DNA of 64,000 nt from Longitalea arenae (GCF_016924755.1 NZ_JAFFJX010000003.1:434001-498000); one strand, 5' to 3'; counted from the stretch's first letter, positions 8,198 through 17,869 are shown. The notes: generated from the letters alone by a model not told the origin. Program-made: numbers and translations.

Positions 8198-9322
8198 ATG
8201 GCTAAAAGTAAAACGAACGCCGCACCTGCAACGACGATCTCCAGGCTGTCTGATCAATCCCTGAAATTCCTCAAGACCTATATCAATACCCCATCACCCG
8301 TTGGCTTTGAAAGCGGCGGGCAAAAATTATGGTTAGATTATATAAAACCACTGGTTGATACCACATTTGTTGACCCTTACGGTACCGCTGTAGGCGTGAT
8401 CAATCCCGATGCTGCTTTCAAAGTGGTTATTGAGGCACATGCCGATGAGATCAGCTGGTTTGTGAATTATATCACCCCCGAAGGGCTTGTTTACCTGAAA
8501 CGCAATGGCGGTGTTGACCATGTGATCGCACCGGGGCAAAGGGTATTTATTCATGGAAAAAAAGGACCGGTAAAAGCGGTTTTCGGCTGGCCGGCCATTC
8601 ATACCCGCTTACATAATCCCGATACCAAGGATCCGCAGCCCAAAGTGGAAAACCTCTTCCTCGACAGCGGCGCCCGCTCTAAAAAAGAAGTGGAAGAACT
8701 GGGCATTCATATTGGAGCGGTGGTGACCTACCAGGATGGCTTCGACGAACTGGCCTATGACTATTTTATCGGCCGCGCCTTTGATAACCGCGTAGGCGGT
8801 TTTATGATCGCTGAAGTAGCACGCCTGCTCAAAGAAAATAAAAAGCAATTACCATTCGGTTTATATGTGGTGAATGCCGTGCAGGAAGAGATTGGCTTAC
8901 GCGGCGCCGAAATGATCGCCCGCCGCATAAAACCCAATGTGGCCATCATTACCGATGTTACGCACGATACCTATACGCCCATGATCAATAAAGTGATCGA
9001 AGGCGATGTAAGCTGCGGAAAAGGCCCTTCACTGGCGTACGGCCCCGCAGTGCATAACAAACTGCTGAGCCTGGTGCAGGATGTGGCTCAAAAACATGAG
9101 ATCCCCGTGCAATTGCGTACGGTTTCACGCAGCACCGGTACCGATACCGATTCCTTTGCCTATGCCAATGACGGCTGCCCCTCTGTACTAATTTCCATTC
9201 CATTACGTTATATGCATACAACGGTTGAAATGCTGCATAAAAGCGATATAGAGCAAACCATTCGCTTAATGTATGAGACCTTGTTAACGTTAACACCCAA
9301 AACAAATCTCAGCTATTTGTGA
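8198..9322 (+). CDS. M42-family metalloaminopeptidase
   Basis: A 374-residue protein of typical M42 length. The two-metal site is intact by motif: H81 in EAHADEISW, D197 in RAFDNRVGG, the catalytic glutamate pair in VQEEIGLRG (230-231) and D253 in ITDVTHD. M42 peptidases (glutamyl aminopeptidase, FrvX, TET-type) form large cytosolic oligomers and trim peptides. The stop codon overlaps the GTG start of the following small membrane protein (TGTGA), implying translational coupling with the downstream module. Confidence 0.9.
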   Translation: MAKSKTNAAPATTISRLSDQSLKFLKTYINTPSPVGFESGGQKLWLDYIKPLVDTTFVDPYGTAVGVINPDAAFKVVIEAHADEISWFVNYITPEGLVYLKRNGGVDHVIAPGQRVFIHGKKGPVKAVFGWPAIHTRLHNPDTKDPQPKVENLFLDSGARSKKEVEELGIHIGAVVTYQDGFDELAYDYFIGRAFDNRVGGFMIAEVARLLKENKKQLPFGLYVVNAVQEEIGLRGAEMIARRIKPNVAIITDVTHDTYTPMINKVIEGDVSCGKGPSLAYGPAVHNKLLSLVQDVAQKHEIPVQLRTVSRSTGTDTDSFAYANDGCPSVLISIPLRYMHTTVEMLHKSDIEQTIRLMYETLLTLTPKTNLSYL

Positions 9323-9498
9323 TCCAATCATACATCTTATTATACGTTGATCCCGGCAGCGGCAGTTATCTGATACAAATGATCATTGCCGCTATCCTGG
9401 GCGCGTTATTTTACTTTAAGAATATCTGGTGGAAGATCAAGGCTTTTTTCTTCAAGCCTAAAAAAGAAGACGCAGAGGGAGAAGATATTGTGAAATGA
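9319..9498 (+). CDS. 59-residue DPGSGS-type small membrane protein
   Basis: A short gene starting at GTG 9319, overlapping the M42 stop codon, and ending TGA at 9498, where ATGA couples it to the methyltransferase. The peptide contains YVDPGSGSYLIQMII followed by a hydrophobic stretch and a basic, aromatic cytoplasmic segment (NIWWKIKAFFFKPKK). I recognise this DPGSGSYLxQ plus single-helix pattern from small proteins encoded beside cell-surface biosynthesis genes. Its biochemical role is unknown; as inference, it could anchor or recruit the next two gene products at the membrane. The double overlap and conserved motif make it a real gene despite its size. Confidence 0.75.
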   Translation: MIQSYILLYVDPGSGSYLIQMIIAAILGALFYFKNIWWKIKAFFFKPKKEDAEGEDIVK

Positions 9499-10889
9499 CA
9501 ACATACACGCGCCATCCTTCATCATTTAAAGATCCTTCGGGTTTTGTATTCCAATCGGAAGGAAATATTTACCGGCAGGTAAACCAGTATTATGCCGCCT
9601 TATACCGTCAATTGATGGATTCCGGCCTGTACCAGCAGCTAACCGGCAGCAAACAGCTGATATCCCACGAAGAATTAGCTGAAAACATAACCAACAGCAC
9701 TGAATGGTTCACCACCCTTCGGCCCGAGGCCATTCCCTACATCTCTTACCCCTACGAATGGTGTTTTGAACAACTCCAGGACGCTGCCCTGCTTACCCTT
9801 TCCATACTGAAAACATCCATCCAGCATGGCATGATATTGAAAGATGCCACACCCTACAATATCCAGTTCCATAAAGGAAGGCCGGTATTCATCGACACAC
9901 TGTCTTTCAACAGCTACGATCCCAAACAACCGTGGATCGCTTACCGGCAGTTCTGCCAGTGTTTCCTGTTCCCGCTCTACCTCGAGCACTACCTGAAAAC
10001 CGATATTCAAAAGATCCTCAGCACTTATATCGACGGCATACCGGTTGACTTTGTGGCCAAACTCCTGCCATTGAAAAGCCGGCTAAGCTTGGGCGTGTGG
10101 TTACATGTATACTTACAGCACAGCGCATCTGTAAGCACAAGCGCCAGCGCCCGAACAAACAAACCCAATGGCGCTTTCAGCAAAAAAAAGCTGCTCGATG
10201 TGGTCAGCCACCTGACGAACATCATTGCGAGTTTCCCGGTGAATAAAACGTATAAAACGACCTGGAGCAACTATTACGAAGACACCATCCTGAGCAGCGA
10301 ATACCTGCAGGAGAAAGAAAAGATCATACAGGCGTTTTGCGGGCAAACCAGGGCCCGCAGTGTGCTTGACCTGGGCGCTAACGACGGCTATTTTTCCAAA
10401 TTATTTGCAGCTCACCAGATGGAGGTGATTGCCACCGATGCCGATAACCGGTGCATTTCAAGATTGTACCAGGAGGTAAAGAAAAACAGGATCGAAAATA
10501 TTCTGCCTCTGATGCTGGATATTGCCAATCCATCGCCGGCCATTGGCTTTCACAACCAGGAACGCGCGGCCTTTCACGACCGTATCAAAACCGATCTGGT
10601 GGCGGCCCTGGCCCTCATTCATCACCTGGTTATTGGTAAGAACATTTCATTGCCGGTACTGGCAGACTATTTCAATAGCATTGCCCCGGAACTGATCATT
10701 GAGTTTGTGCCCAAGGAAGATGAAAAGGTGCAACAAATGCTGGCAAGCAGGCCGGATACTTTCCCGGACTATACCATTACCAACTTCGAGAACCTGTTCT
10801 TTCAGTACTTCGAGGTCATCAGCAGGCAGCCTGTTCCGGGAACCCACCGGGTTTTATATCACCTGCAGCGAATCAAGCAACCGGGATAA
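9495..10889 (+). CDS. Class I SAM methyltransferase with kinase-like N-terminal region (NoeA-like)
   Basis: A 464-residue two-part protein. The C-terminal ~180 residues are a class I methyltransferase: motif I SVLDLGANDGYF at 289-300 and an acidic strand-2 end in IATDAD. The N-terminal ~250 residues include HGMILKDATPYNIQF (111-125) and PVFIDTLSF (130-138), reminiscent of the kinase catalytic loop (D117, N122) and metal-binding aspartate (D134). This arrangement is known from NoeA-like nodulation/host-specificity proteins. The substrate is unknown; the next gene, a membrane sulfatase-like enzyme, suggests an envelope glycan or lipid. The start overlaps the preceding stop by 4 bp. Confidence 0.8.
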   Translation: MTTYTRHPSSFKDPSGFVFQSEGNIYRQVNQYYAALYRQLMDSGLYQQLTGSKQLISHEELAENITNSTEWFTTLRPEAIPYISYPYEWCFEQLQDAALLTLSILKTSIQHGMILKDATPYNIQFHKGRPVFIDTLSFNSYDPKQPWIAYRQFCQCFLFPLYLEHYLKTDIQKILSTYIDGIPVDFVAKLLPLKSRLSLGVWLHVYLQHSASVSTSASARTNKPNGAFSKKKLLDVVSHLTNIIASFPVNKTYKTTWSNYYEDTILSSEYLQEKEKIIQAFCGQTRARSVLDLGANDGYFSKLFAAHQMEVIATDADNRCISRLYQEVKKNRIENILPLMLDIANPSPAIGFHNQERAAFHDRIKTDLVAALALIHHLVIGKNISLPVLADYFNSIAPELIIEFVPKEDEKVQQMLASRPDTFPDYTITNFENLFFQYFEVISRQPVPGTHRVLYHLQRIKQPG

Positions 10890-10927
10890 ACGTTTATCTT
10901 TGACCCCCTGATAAAAAGCCAAGCCTA

Positions 10928-12436
10928 ATGAAGCTGAGTAGCATTAAAAAATTTCCCTTCCATACATTCTTCCTACCAGCCTTTTTTATATTACATATAA
11001 ACAACGAATACTTCAGCCTGTTACCGGCGCCAACCATTGTCGAATTCTTTCTTTATTATGTATTACTGGCAGCCGTTTTACTGGTCACCGGCCGGCTGCT
11101 GTACAGATCAATTACCAAAGCAGGGGTATGGGCTACCACCCTGCTGATACCCTTCTTCTTTTTCGGAGCGGCCCATGATCTTGTAAAAACAACCCCGTTC
11201 ATCCGATCCTTTTCTTCCTATACGATTGTATTGCCTGTTTTGCTGATCAGCTTGCTGCTCTTCAGCTGGTACTGCAAAAAGAAGGCTGGCAACTTTGATA
11301 AGGCCCACAAATATTTTACCATCCTTTTCACTATCCTGGTCAGCATGGAGCTGGTGATCCTGGCACAAAAAACGATCACAAACAACCAGGAGAACAACCT
11401 TGCCTCTCACAATGAATTTATTAAACCGGTAGCCAATTGCCATCCATGCGAAAAACCTGATATCTTCTTTATTGTATTTGACGAATATGCCAGCTCGCGC
11501 AGCCTGCAGCATTATTTTGGCTTTGACAACAGCCTGCTGGATTCTTCCTTTAAAAAGAATAACTATTATATAGCAACCAATTCGAAAAGCAATTATAATA
11601 TAACGCCCTTATCAATTGGCTCTACCTTTAACCTGCAATATTTTAACCGGCCATTGGAAAATGAGACTGTCAACACCCTTACTTTGTTACAAAGCTGTCA
11701 GTCATTCAAGGAGAGCCGGTTACCCGATCTACTCGGGCAATCGGGTTATGCCATCCACAATTTCGGGTTCAATCATTTCACCAATTATCCGGTGAGCACA
11801 TTCCGTTATTTCGAAAACTTTGAACGCAATGCACTTTATCATGAAACCCTGTTCGGCAGGATCACCAGGGATATTTTATGGAATATCTGGAGGCTGAGCC
11901 CTGCTTTGAGAAAAAAGCGGGCACAACTAGACCGGCAAGAGCAAATGCAGTTCATCGAAAGAAATAAGAAGAACTGGCAGCTGGTATTACAGGAATTGAA
12001 AACACAGAATGAGCAACCGAAATTTGTCTTTAGCCATGTTATGATGCCGCATGCCCCTTTCTATTTGGATAGAAAAGGCAACAGGACCAATGATTTTTCA
12101 TCTATCTACAATAAGAACAACAACCCCGGCCCCTACCTTGAACAGCTGATGTATACCAATACCTGGATCGACTCAATATTAAATGCCACCGATCGCAACT
12201 TTTCGCGGCCCCGGGTTGTAATTGTGGAGGGTGATCATGGATATCGTGATACTCCTTTTGTGCCCGGACAAAGGGAAAAACATTTTATGAACCTGAACAC
12301 TTATTATTTCTCAGATAAAGATTATTCTATGTTATACGATAGCATAAGCCCGGTGAATACCTTCCGGGTTGTAATGAATAAGTATTTCCATACAAAGCTC
12401 CCTTTATTAAAGGACAGCACGATACTTTTGCAATAA
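10928..12436 (+). CDS. Membrane-bound sulfatase / phosphoglycerol-transferase-like enzyme
   Basis: A 502-residue protein with four or five N-terminal membrane helices (about residues 10-150) followed by an extracytoplasmic alkaline-phosphatase-superfamily domain. KPDIFFIVFDEYASS at 176-190 carries the first metal ligand (D185), H370 and H375 lie in FSHVMMPHAPF, and the late EGDHG motif supplies D436 and H437. This architecture matches LTA-synthase/arylsulfatase-like enzymes that modify surface polymers or lipids. No formylglycine-type CxPSR site is visible, so sulfatase activity proper is doubtful and a phospho-group transferase is more likely. It begins 38 bp after the methyltransferase stop. 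Confidence 0.8.
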   Translation: MKLSSIKKFPFHTFFLPAFFILHINNEYFSLLPAPTIVEFFLYYVLLAAVLLVTGRLLYRSITKAGVWATTLLIPFFFFGAAHDLVKTTPFIRSFSSYTIVLPVLLISLLLFSWYCKKKAGNFDKAHKYFTILFTILVSMELVILAQKTITNNQENNLASHNEFIKPVANCHPCEKPDIFFIVFDEYASSRSLQHYFGFDNSLLDSSFKKNNYYIATNSKSNYNITPLSIGSTFNLQYFNRPLENETVNTLTLLQSCQSFKESRLPDLLGQSGYAIHNFGFNHFTNYPVSTFRYFENFERNALYHETLFGRITRDILWNIWRLSPALRKKRAQLDRQEQMQFIERNKKNWQLVLQELKTQNEQPKFVFSHVMMPHAPFYLDRKGNRTNDFSSIYNKNNNPGPYLEQLMYTNTWIDSILNATDRNFSRPRVVIVEGDHGYRDTPFVPGQREKHFMNLNTYYFSDKDYSMLYDSISPVNTFRVVMNKYFHTKLPLLKDSTILLQ

Positions 12437-12537
12437 ACACAACCATGTTTTTCCCTATCTTCACAGCTTCTTAAGGTAGCAATACCAGGGAAAAACCAGC
12501 AATTCGCACCTATATATTTTACTGTAAATCATTCGAA

Positions 12538-13518
12538 ATGAAGGAAATTATAAGAAACGACTGGACTATTGAAGAAATACAGGAAATTTACAATACCCCA
12601 TTGCTCGAGCTTATTTACCGCGCTGCCACCATTCACCGCCAGTATAACAACACCGGAGAAGTACAGGTCTGTACGCTGCTTTCCATAAAAACCGGAGGCT
12701 GTTCTGAAGATTGCGCCTATTGCCCACAGGCAGCCCGTTACAATACAGGCGTTAATGTACATGCCTTGATGCAGAAAGAGCAGGTACTGGAATACGCCGC
12801 CAAAGCAAAAGCGGCCGGTTCAACCCGTTTTTGCATGGGCGCTGCCTGGCGCGAAGTAAGGGATAACCGCGATTTTGACCGCGTTATCGACATGGTTAAA
12901 GGCGTAAATGAAATGGGCATGGAAGTTTGCTGCACGCTTGGTATGCTGACCGAATCACAGGCGCAGAAACTGGCCGAAGCGGGTTTGTATGCCTACAACC
13001 ACAACCTGGATACATCCAAGGAATATTATAAAGAGATCATTTCTACCCGTACTTACAACGACCGGTTAGATACATTGGATAATGTACGCAAAGCCGGGAT
13101 CTCTGTTTGTTGCGGTGGCATTGTTGGTCTGGGTGAAACCCATGCAGACCGTATCAAAATGCTGCATACACTGAGCACCATGCCCGAACATCCGGAAAGT
13201 GTGCCCATCAACGCACTGGTGCCTGTAGCCGGTACGCCGCTGGAAAATAATCAGAAAGTAGACGTATGGGATATGGTAAAGATGATCGCTACTGCGCGCA
13301 TCCTGATGCCTAAAGCAATGGTTCGTTTAAGTGCAGGCCGTGCAACCATGAGCGTATCAGACCAGGCATTATGCTTTATGGCCGGCGCTAACTCCATTTT
13401 TACCGGCGAAAAGCTGCTAACCACGCCAAACCCTTCTTTTGATGAAGATAAAGCCATGTTTGATATGCTGGGCTTAACGCCACGGGAAGCATTTAAAGAA
13501 GAGAAAGTACTTGCTTAA
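12538..13518 (+). CDS. bioB: Biotin synthase
   Basis: A 326-residue radical SAM enzyme that inserts sulfur into dethiobiotin in the last step of biotin synthesis. The 4Fe-4S cluster motif CSEDCAYC gives C55, C59 and C62. The BioB-specific segments [18 protein letters not shown] and [10 protein letters not shown], which contributes to the 2Fe-2S cluster site, are all present. Length is normal for BioB. No other bio genes are in the window, so this is a solitary copy. A strong terminator follows 26 bp after the stop. Confidence 0.96.
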   Translation: MKEIIRNDWTIEEIQEIYNTPLLELIYRAATIHRQYNNTGEVQVCTLLSIKTGGCSEDCAYCPQAARYNTGVNVHALMQKEQVLEYAAKAKAAGSTRFCMGAAWREVRDNRDFDRVIDMVKGVNEMGMEVCCTLGMLTESQAQKLAEAGLYAYNHNLDTSKEYYKEIISTRTYNDRLDTLDNVRKAGISVCCGGIVGLGETHADRIKMLHTLSTMPEHPESVPINALVPVAGTPLENNQKVDVWDMVKMIATARILMPKAMVRLSAGRATMSVSDQALCFMAGANSIFTGEKLLTTPNPSFDEDKAMFDMLGLTPREAFKEEKVLA

Positions 13519-13543
13519 GTAAGTAATACTATACAGCATAAAG

Positions 13544-13592
13544 AAGTCCGGAACAGGTAGTGCCAAACACCCGTTTCGGACTTTTATTTTTG
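13544..13592 (+). terminator. bioB intrinsic terminator
   Basis: AAGTCCGGAAC pairs with GTTTCGGACTT with one mismatch across an 18-nt loop, followed by CTTTTATTTTTG. It sits just after bioB. Confidence 0.75.
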
Positions 13593-13664
13593 TTCATTTT
13601 TCTTCTGTGTTCCTCCTGCTTCATACCGCCTGTTTCTTACTTCATAATCCCAGGAAGAAAGATC

Positions 13665-14087
13665 TTACTTCGGGAATATACTGCTGTCGAGCACATCAGC
13701 TATTTCCTTACAGAAGTATTGTTTGCCTTCCATGACCAGCATAATGGCCCGAACCATTTCTTCACCGGAAGAGTTTTTGGTAACATATCCATTGGCGCCC
13801 GCATGCATCAGGGCATTGATATAGGGAAGATCGGTATGAACAGAGATTCCAATTATACGTATGGCGTTTGTAAATGCCCGGATGGCTCTGGTAGCTTCAA
13901 TACCACTCACGGGGTCCATGTTAATATCCATTAAAACGACATCGGGTGAAAGCGTTTTACAGGCTTCAATAACCTGTTGGCCGTTTTCACATATGGCTAT
14001 TATCGACAGCCTTTTATCCCTGCTCAAGAGCAGGTTCCAGGCCTCGCGTACCAGTTTGTGATCATCTGCTATAATCACTTTGATCAT
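13665..14087 (-). CDS. Receiver-only NarL-type response regulator
   Basis: A 140-residue protein consisting of a complete receiver domain: acidic pair in IIADDHK (residues 8-9), phospho-acceptor aspartate in VVLMDINMD (about D54), the conserved serine in GISVH and the lysine in YVTKNSS. The sequence resembles the NarL/FixJ family, but the frame stops at IFPK without the LuxR-type helix-turn-helix that normally follows for another ~65 residues, and no such domain is seen downstream. It may signal by protein contact or be a truncated regulator. No histidine kinase is adjacent. Confidence 0.85.
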   Translation of the reverse strand: MIKVIIADDHKLVREAWNLLLSRDKRLSIIAICENGQQVIEACKTLSPDVVLMDINMDPVSGIEATRAIRAFTNAIRIIGISVHTDLPYINALMHAGANGYVTKNSSGEEMVRAIMLVMEGKQYFCKEIADVLDSSIFPK

Positions 14088-14207
14088 TAAGCTAAGGTTT
14101 AATTAATGGCAAATTAAGATTAAACATTTTGCAGGATAAACAAAATTCCATGCCCTTAAATTTTAAAAGTTTAAGGAAAGCGGTTACAAAAAATTAAGGG
14201 GAAACAA

Positions 14208-15260
14208 TTATTTATCACGTCCGCCCTGACCGAAATCGTTTAGCCTGAGGGTTAAGCCGAACTGGTTATAAAAAGAATTATTTTGATAATAACTCCTCGC
14301 GTAACGGATCTGGATTTTTTTAAATAACACGCCGGCTCCCATTGAAAACCCGTTTAGCCCATTGCCAGCGTTCGTTACATTCAATTCTTTTCTGCGGAGG
14401 TAATTGTATCCGGCAGTTACTTCTACTTTATCGCCGATGTATAACTGCACAGCCAGGATAACATGCCTGAAAAACTTGTCAAATATATATTTTTTTTCCT
14501 TGCTATCCTGTGCCAAACCTATTTCGTTATTAAATAAAGTGTCACTATAACGTGTATTGAACTGCTGTAATTGAAAGAGCGTAAGCGAGAACTGCAATGG
14601 CGCATGCGCCAGCCGTTTCGAAATACCCACTTGCAGGTCGAAAGGCAGATCGCCTGCGGTGCTGCCGGTATACTTCTTTAACTGGGCGCCCATATTCCGG
14701 GCCACCAGGGAGGCCTGCCATAAATGAGCAGAATCGCTGTACGTTATACCTACATCCAGTGCGGCGCCCGAAGAACGATAGATCCCATATGATGAATGAA
14801 TGAATTTGGCAGTAACCCCATAATGCCAGCGCTCTCCATATTGCCGCGTTGCACTGAGCTGCACCACATAATCTGCCGGCCGCATCGTACCCAGTACATT
14901 ACCCGTTACATCTGTTTCGGGCATAGAGCCGTAACTGAAATAATTGACACCGGCGGCAAAAGTGGTTTTAAGCGGTTCATGATGAAAACCTGCCATTAAA
15001 TGGTAATTCCTGATGCCCGCATAAAAAGAGTTGAAAACCATTGATGTTTGGGTGTGCATGGCTGGCCTTAATAAAGCCGGATTGTTAAAAGCCAGGCCAA
15101 TATCAGCGGTTTGATTGGTAATGTTGATGCCGCCTAAAGCGGTTAACTGGGGCGTATTGGAGAGTTTCAGGAAATTATACACCGTATTGCCGCCCAATGT
15201 TTGCGCATTTGCCCGGGTAAGGATCAATAAAAATATTAATATATGCAGTTTGCTTTGCAT
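14208..15260 (-). CDS. porQ: Type IX secretion system protein PorQ
   Basis: 350 residues from ATG 15260 (MQSKLHILIFLLIL), which gives a standard signal peptide ending at ANAQ; an upstream in-frame ATG at 15308 overlaps a terminator and is rejected. The mature start LGGNTVYNFLKLSNTPQL is diagnostic of PorQ, and the rest is a repetitive beta-barrel with GAGVLFKKIQIRYARS near the end. PorQ is an outer-membrane partner in the type IX system, contributing with PorU/V/Z to attachment of secreted proteins. It implies T9SS elsewhere in the genome. PorQ is encoded on its own here. Confidence 0.88.
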   Translation of the reverse strand: MQSKLHILIFLLILTRANAQTLGGNTVYNFLKLSNTPQLTALGGINITNQTADIGLAFNNPALLRPAMHTQTSMVFNSFYAGIRNYHLMAGFHHEPLKTTFAAGVNYFSYGSMPETDVTGNVLGTMRPADYVVQLSATRQYGERWHYGVTAKFIHSSYGIYRSSGAALDVGITYSDSAHLWQASLVARNMGAQLKKYTGSTAGDLPFDLQVGISKRLAHAPLQFSLTLFQLQQFNTRYSDTLFNNEIGLAQDSKEKKYIFDKFFRHVILAVQLYIGDKVEVTAGYNYLRRKELNVTNAGNGLNGFSMGAGVLFKKIQIRYARSYYQNNSFYNQFGLTLRLNDFGQGGRDK

Positions 15261-15283
15261 GTACGCTACCGTACGAAAATAGG

Positions 15284-15318
15284 CAAAAAAAAATTCCTCC
15301 ATTGACATGGAGGAATTT
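15284..15318 (-). terminator. Intrinsic terminator downstream of lon
   Basis: On the minus strand AAATTCCTCCA pairs with TGGAGGAATTT around a six-base loop, followed by a run of nine T. It lies about 150 bp beyond the lon stop codon and just upstream of the porQ start, so it most simply ends the lon transcript and leaves a ~150-nt 3' UTR. Confidence 0.8.
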
Positions 15319-15466
15319 CTTTAACCCTTAAAACAACCAACATGAAAAAAAATCTCGGTTGAATAATTATTAACAGGGTTGAATTGTTATTTGTTCAATG
15401 ATGTCTTAAAAGTTCATATTAAAATCCTATTAAAGGGATCTTGTTCTTTTTCGTAGAAGAATCACC

Positions 15467-17869
15467 TCACCCTAATGCAATATCAAGCACCTGCTGCATG
15501 GTTTTAACATAGTGAAAGTTTAACCCTTTAATGAAAGCAGGTTCAATTTCCTTGATGTCGCGCTCGTTCTGCCAGCACAGCACGATCTCTTTCAACCCCG
15601 CCCGGCGGGCAGCCAGCACTTTTTCCTTGATGCCTCCTACCGGCAACACCTGACCGCGCAAGGTTATTTCGCCAGTCATGGCCAGATAGGGTTTTACCCT
15701 TTTACCGGTCAACGCCGAGGCAATAGAGGTCATGATGGTGATCCCGGCGCTGGGCCCATCCTTCGGCACTGCCCCTTCAGGCACATGCACATGAATGCTT
15801 TTCTTCTCGAACAGGGATGGGTTGATGCCTGCCTTTTTTGCATTCGACATCAGGTAGGTCAAGGCCGTAGTGGCGCTTTCTTTCATTACATTGCCCAGGT
15901 TACCCGTGAGCTTCAGCTCGCCCTTGCCATCACTAAGGCTGGTTTCCATAAACAGAATATCACCGCCAACATAGGTCCACGCAAGGCCAATAGATACGCC
16001 CGGAATATTGGCTACCTTATATATTTCATTGTTGTATTTGGGCTTGCCCAGGATCTTTTCTATGTCTTTTTCGGTAAGTGTATTTTTAACATTTTCGTGC
16101 AGGGCATATTCCTTTGCCTCATACCGCATAATGGAAGCCAGGTAGCGGTCGAGCTCGCGAACGCCGCTTTCCCGCGTATAATCCTGGATGATCTTTTGCA
16201 AAACGGTATCGCCGATCTTGAATTCGATCTTTTTCAAACCATGCGCTTCTTTTTGCTTGGGAACCAGGTGCCGTTTGGCGATCTGTACTTTTTCTTCCAC
16301 GGCATAACCGCTCAGGTTAATGATCTCGAGCCGGTCGCGCAGCGCCGGTTGAATATTATTGATATCATTGGCGGTAGCAATGAAGAGGACCTTGCTGAGA
16401 TCATACTCCAGCTCCAGGTAATTATCGTAGAAGGTATTGTTCTGCTCGGGATCCAGCACTTCCAGCAAAGCAGAAGAAGGATCGCCGCGGAAATCGTTCC
16501 CTACCTTATCAATTTCATCGAGAATGATGACGGGGTTCGACGATTTCAGTTTCCGCAGCATTTGGATGATCCGGCCCGGCATGGCGCCGATATAGGTTTT
16601 GCGGTGGCCGCGGATCTCGCTTTCGTCATGCAAACCACCCAGACTGATGCGGCCATATTTACGCTGAATAGCGGTGGCTATGCTGCGGCCAAGGGAGGTT
16701 TTGCCAATGCCCGGAGGGCCTACAAAACAGAGGATCGGACTTTTCATATCCCCTTTCAATTTCAGCACCGCCAGGTATTCGAGCAGGCGTTCTTTTACCT
16801 TATCCATGCCATAATGGTCATGGTCGAGCACCTTTTTAGCTTTTTTGAGGTCGTACTGATCTTCGGTCACTTCCTGCCAGGGAAGGTCGAGCATCAGGTC
16901 GAGGTGATTGTACACCACGGAATAATCAGGGGTGCTCGGGTGCATACGCTCCAGTTTTTCCACCCCTTTTTTGAACATCTCCCGGGCGGCTTCGGTCCAT
17001 TTTTTAGCCTCCGCCCTTTTCAGCATCTCTTTTACTTCCCGCTCATTGGTATCGCCGCCCAGCTCCTCTTTAATGCTCTTCATCTGCTGTTGCAGGAAAT
17101 ATTCGCGCTGCTGTTTGTCGAGCTCCGTTTTGGTCTTGGTGGTCACCTTGTTCTTGAGTTCGGCAAACTGCAACTCGCGCTGCAACAGTTTCATCAGCAG
17201 GTCGGCCCGGGTCTCAATATTGTTCAGCTCCAGCAGTTTCTGTTTCTCTGCCAGCTCTGTGTTCAGGTTGCTTGATATGAAATGGATGAGAAAAGACGGG
17301 TTTTCGATATTGCGTAAAATGATCGAAGCTTCAGAGGGTATATTGGGCGAAAGCTGAATGATCTGGCCGGCCAGCTCTTTTATATTGGCCACATAGGCGT
17401 TAAAATCCTCATTCTTAGGGGCTTCATCCTCTTCCAGCAATTCGATGCGGGCTTTGAAATAAGGGTCTTCTGCCGTGATCTCGGTCACTTTAAAGCGGCG
17501 TTTGCCCTGGATAATGACGGTGGTGCCGCCATCGGGCATTTTGATCATTTTAATGATCTTGGCCACGGTTCCGATATCTTCCAGGTCTTTGACCGCAGGA
17601 TCTTCCACATTACTGTCTTTTTGCGCTATAACGCCTATCAGTTTGTCAGCTTTATAAGCATCATTTACAGCTTTTATACTTTTATCGCGGCCCACAGTGA
17701 TCGGCAGAACCACACCGGGGAACAAAACGGTATTTCTTAACGGTAAAAGTGACAATTCCGACGGAATGACTATATCTGCACTGTTATCTCCTTCATTTTC
17801 ATTCAGGGGAATAATAGGAATAAAATCCATTTCATCTTCAGGCGTGAATAATATTTTCGCTTCTTTCAT
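15467..17869 (-). CDS. lon: ATP-dependent Lon protease
   Basis: An 800-residue LonA-type protease. The N-terminal substrate-binding domain starts at LSLLPLRNTVLFPGVVLPI (39-57), the AAA+ module has Walker A GPPGIGKTS (K390) and a Walker B ILDEIDKVG, and the C-terminal peptidase domain has the Ser-Lys dyad S707 (DGPSAG) and K750 (GGIKEK). Lon degrades damaged and regulatory proteins in the cytosol. Length and motif order are normal. A long antisense frame overlies the gene but has no recognisable protein features. Confidence 0.97.
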   Translation of the reverse strand: MKEAKILFTPEDEMDFIPIIPLNENEGDNSADIVIPSELSLLPLRNTVLFPGVVLPITVGRDKSIKAVNDAYKADKLIGVIAQKDSNVEDPAVKDLEDIGTVAKIIKMIKMPDGGTTVIIQGKRRFKVTEITAEDPYFKARIELLEEDEAPKNEDFNAYVANIKELAGQIIQLSPNIPSEASIILRNIENPSFLIHFISSNLNTELAEKQKLLELNNIETRADLLMKLLQRELQFAELKNKVTTKTKTELDKQQREYFLQQQMKSIKEELGGDTNEREVKEMLKRAEAKKWTEAAREMFKKGVEKLERMHPSTPDYSVVYNHLDLMLDLPWQEVTEDQYDLKKAKKVLDHDHYGMDKVKERLLEYLAVLKLKGDMKSPILCFVGPPGIGKTSLGRSIATAIQRKYGRISLGGLHDESEIRGHRKTYIGAMPGRIIQMLRKLKSSNPVIILDEIDKVGNDFRGDPSSALLEVLDPEQNNTFYDNYLELEYDLSKVLFIATANDINNIQPALRDRLEIINLSGYAVEEKVQIAKRHLVPKQKEAHGLKKIEFKIGDTVLQKIIQDYTRESGVRELDRYLASIMRYEAKEYALHENVKNTLTEKDIEKILGKPKYNNEIYKVANIPGVSIGLAWTYVGGDILFMETSLSDGKGELKLTGNLGNVMKESATTALTYLMSNAKKAGINPSLFEKKSIHVHVPEGAVPKDGPSAGITIMTSIASALTGKRVKPYLAMTGEITLRGQVLPVGGIKEKVLAARRAGLKEIVLCWQNERDIKEIEPAFIKGLNFHYVKTMQQVLDIALG

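Noticed and set aside
13560-13934. 124-codon plus-strand frame downstream of bioB
   Set aside because: It begins inside the bioB terminator and lies antisense to the receiver-domain gene.
15785-17275. 496-codon open frame on the plus strand opposite lon
   Set aside because: It is antisense to an intact lon with all catalytic residues; composition and lack of any motif mark it as a codon-bias shadow.
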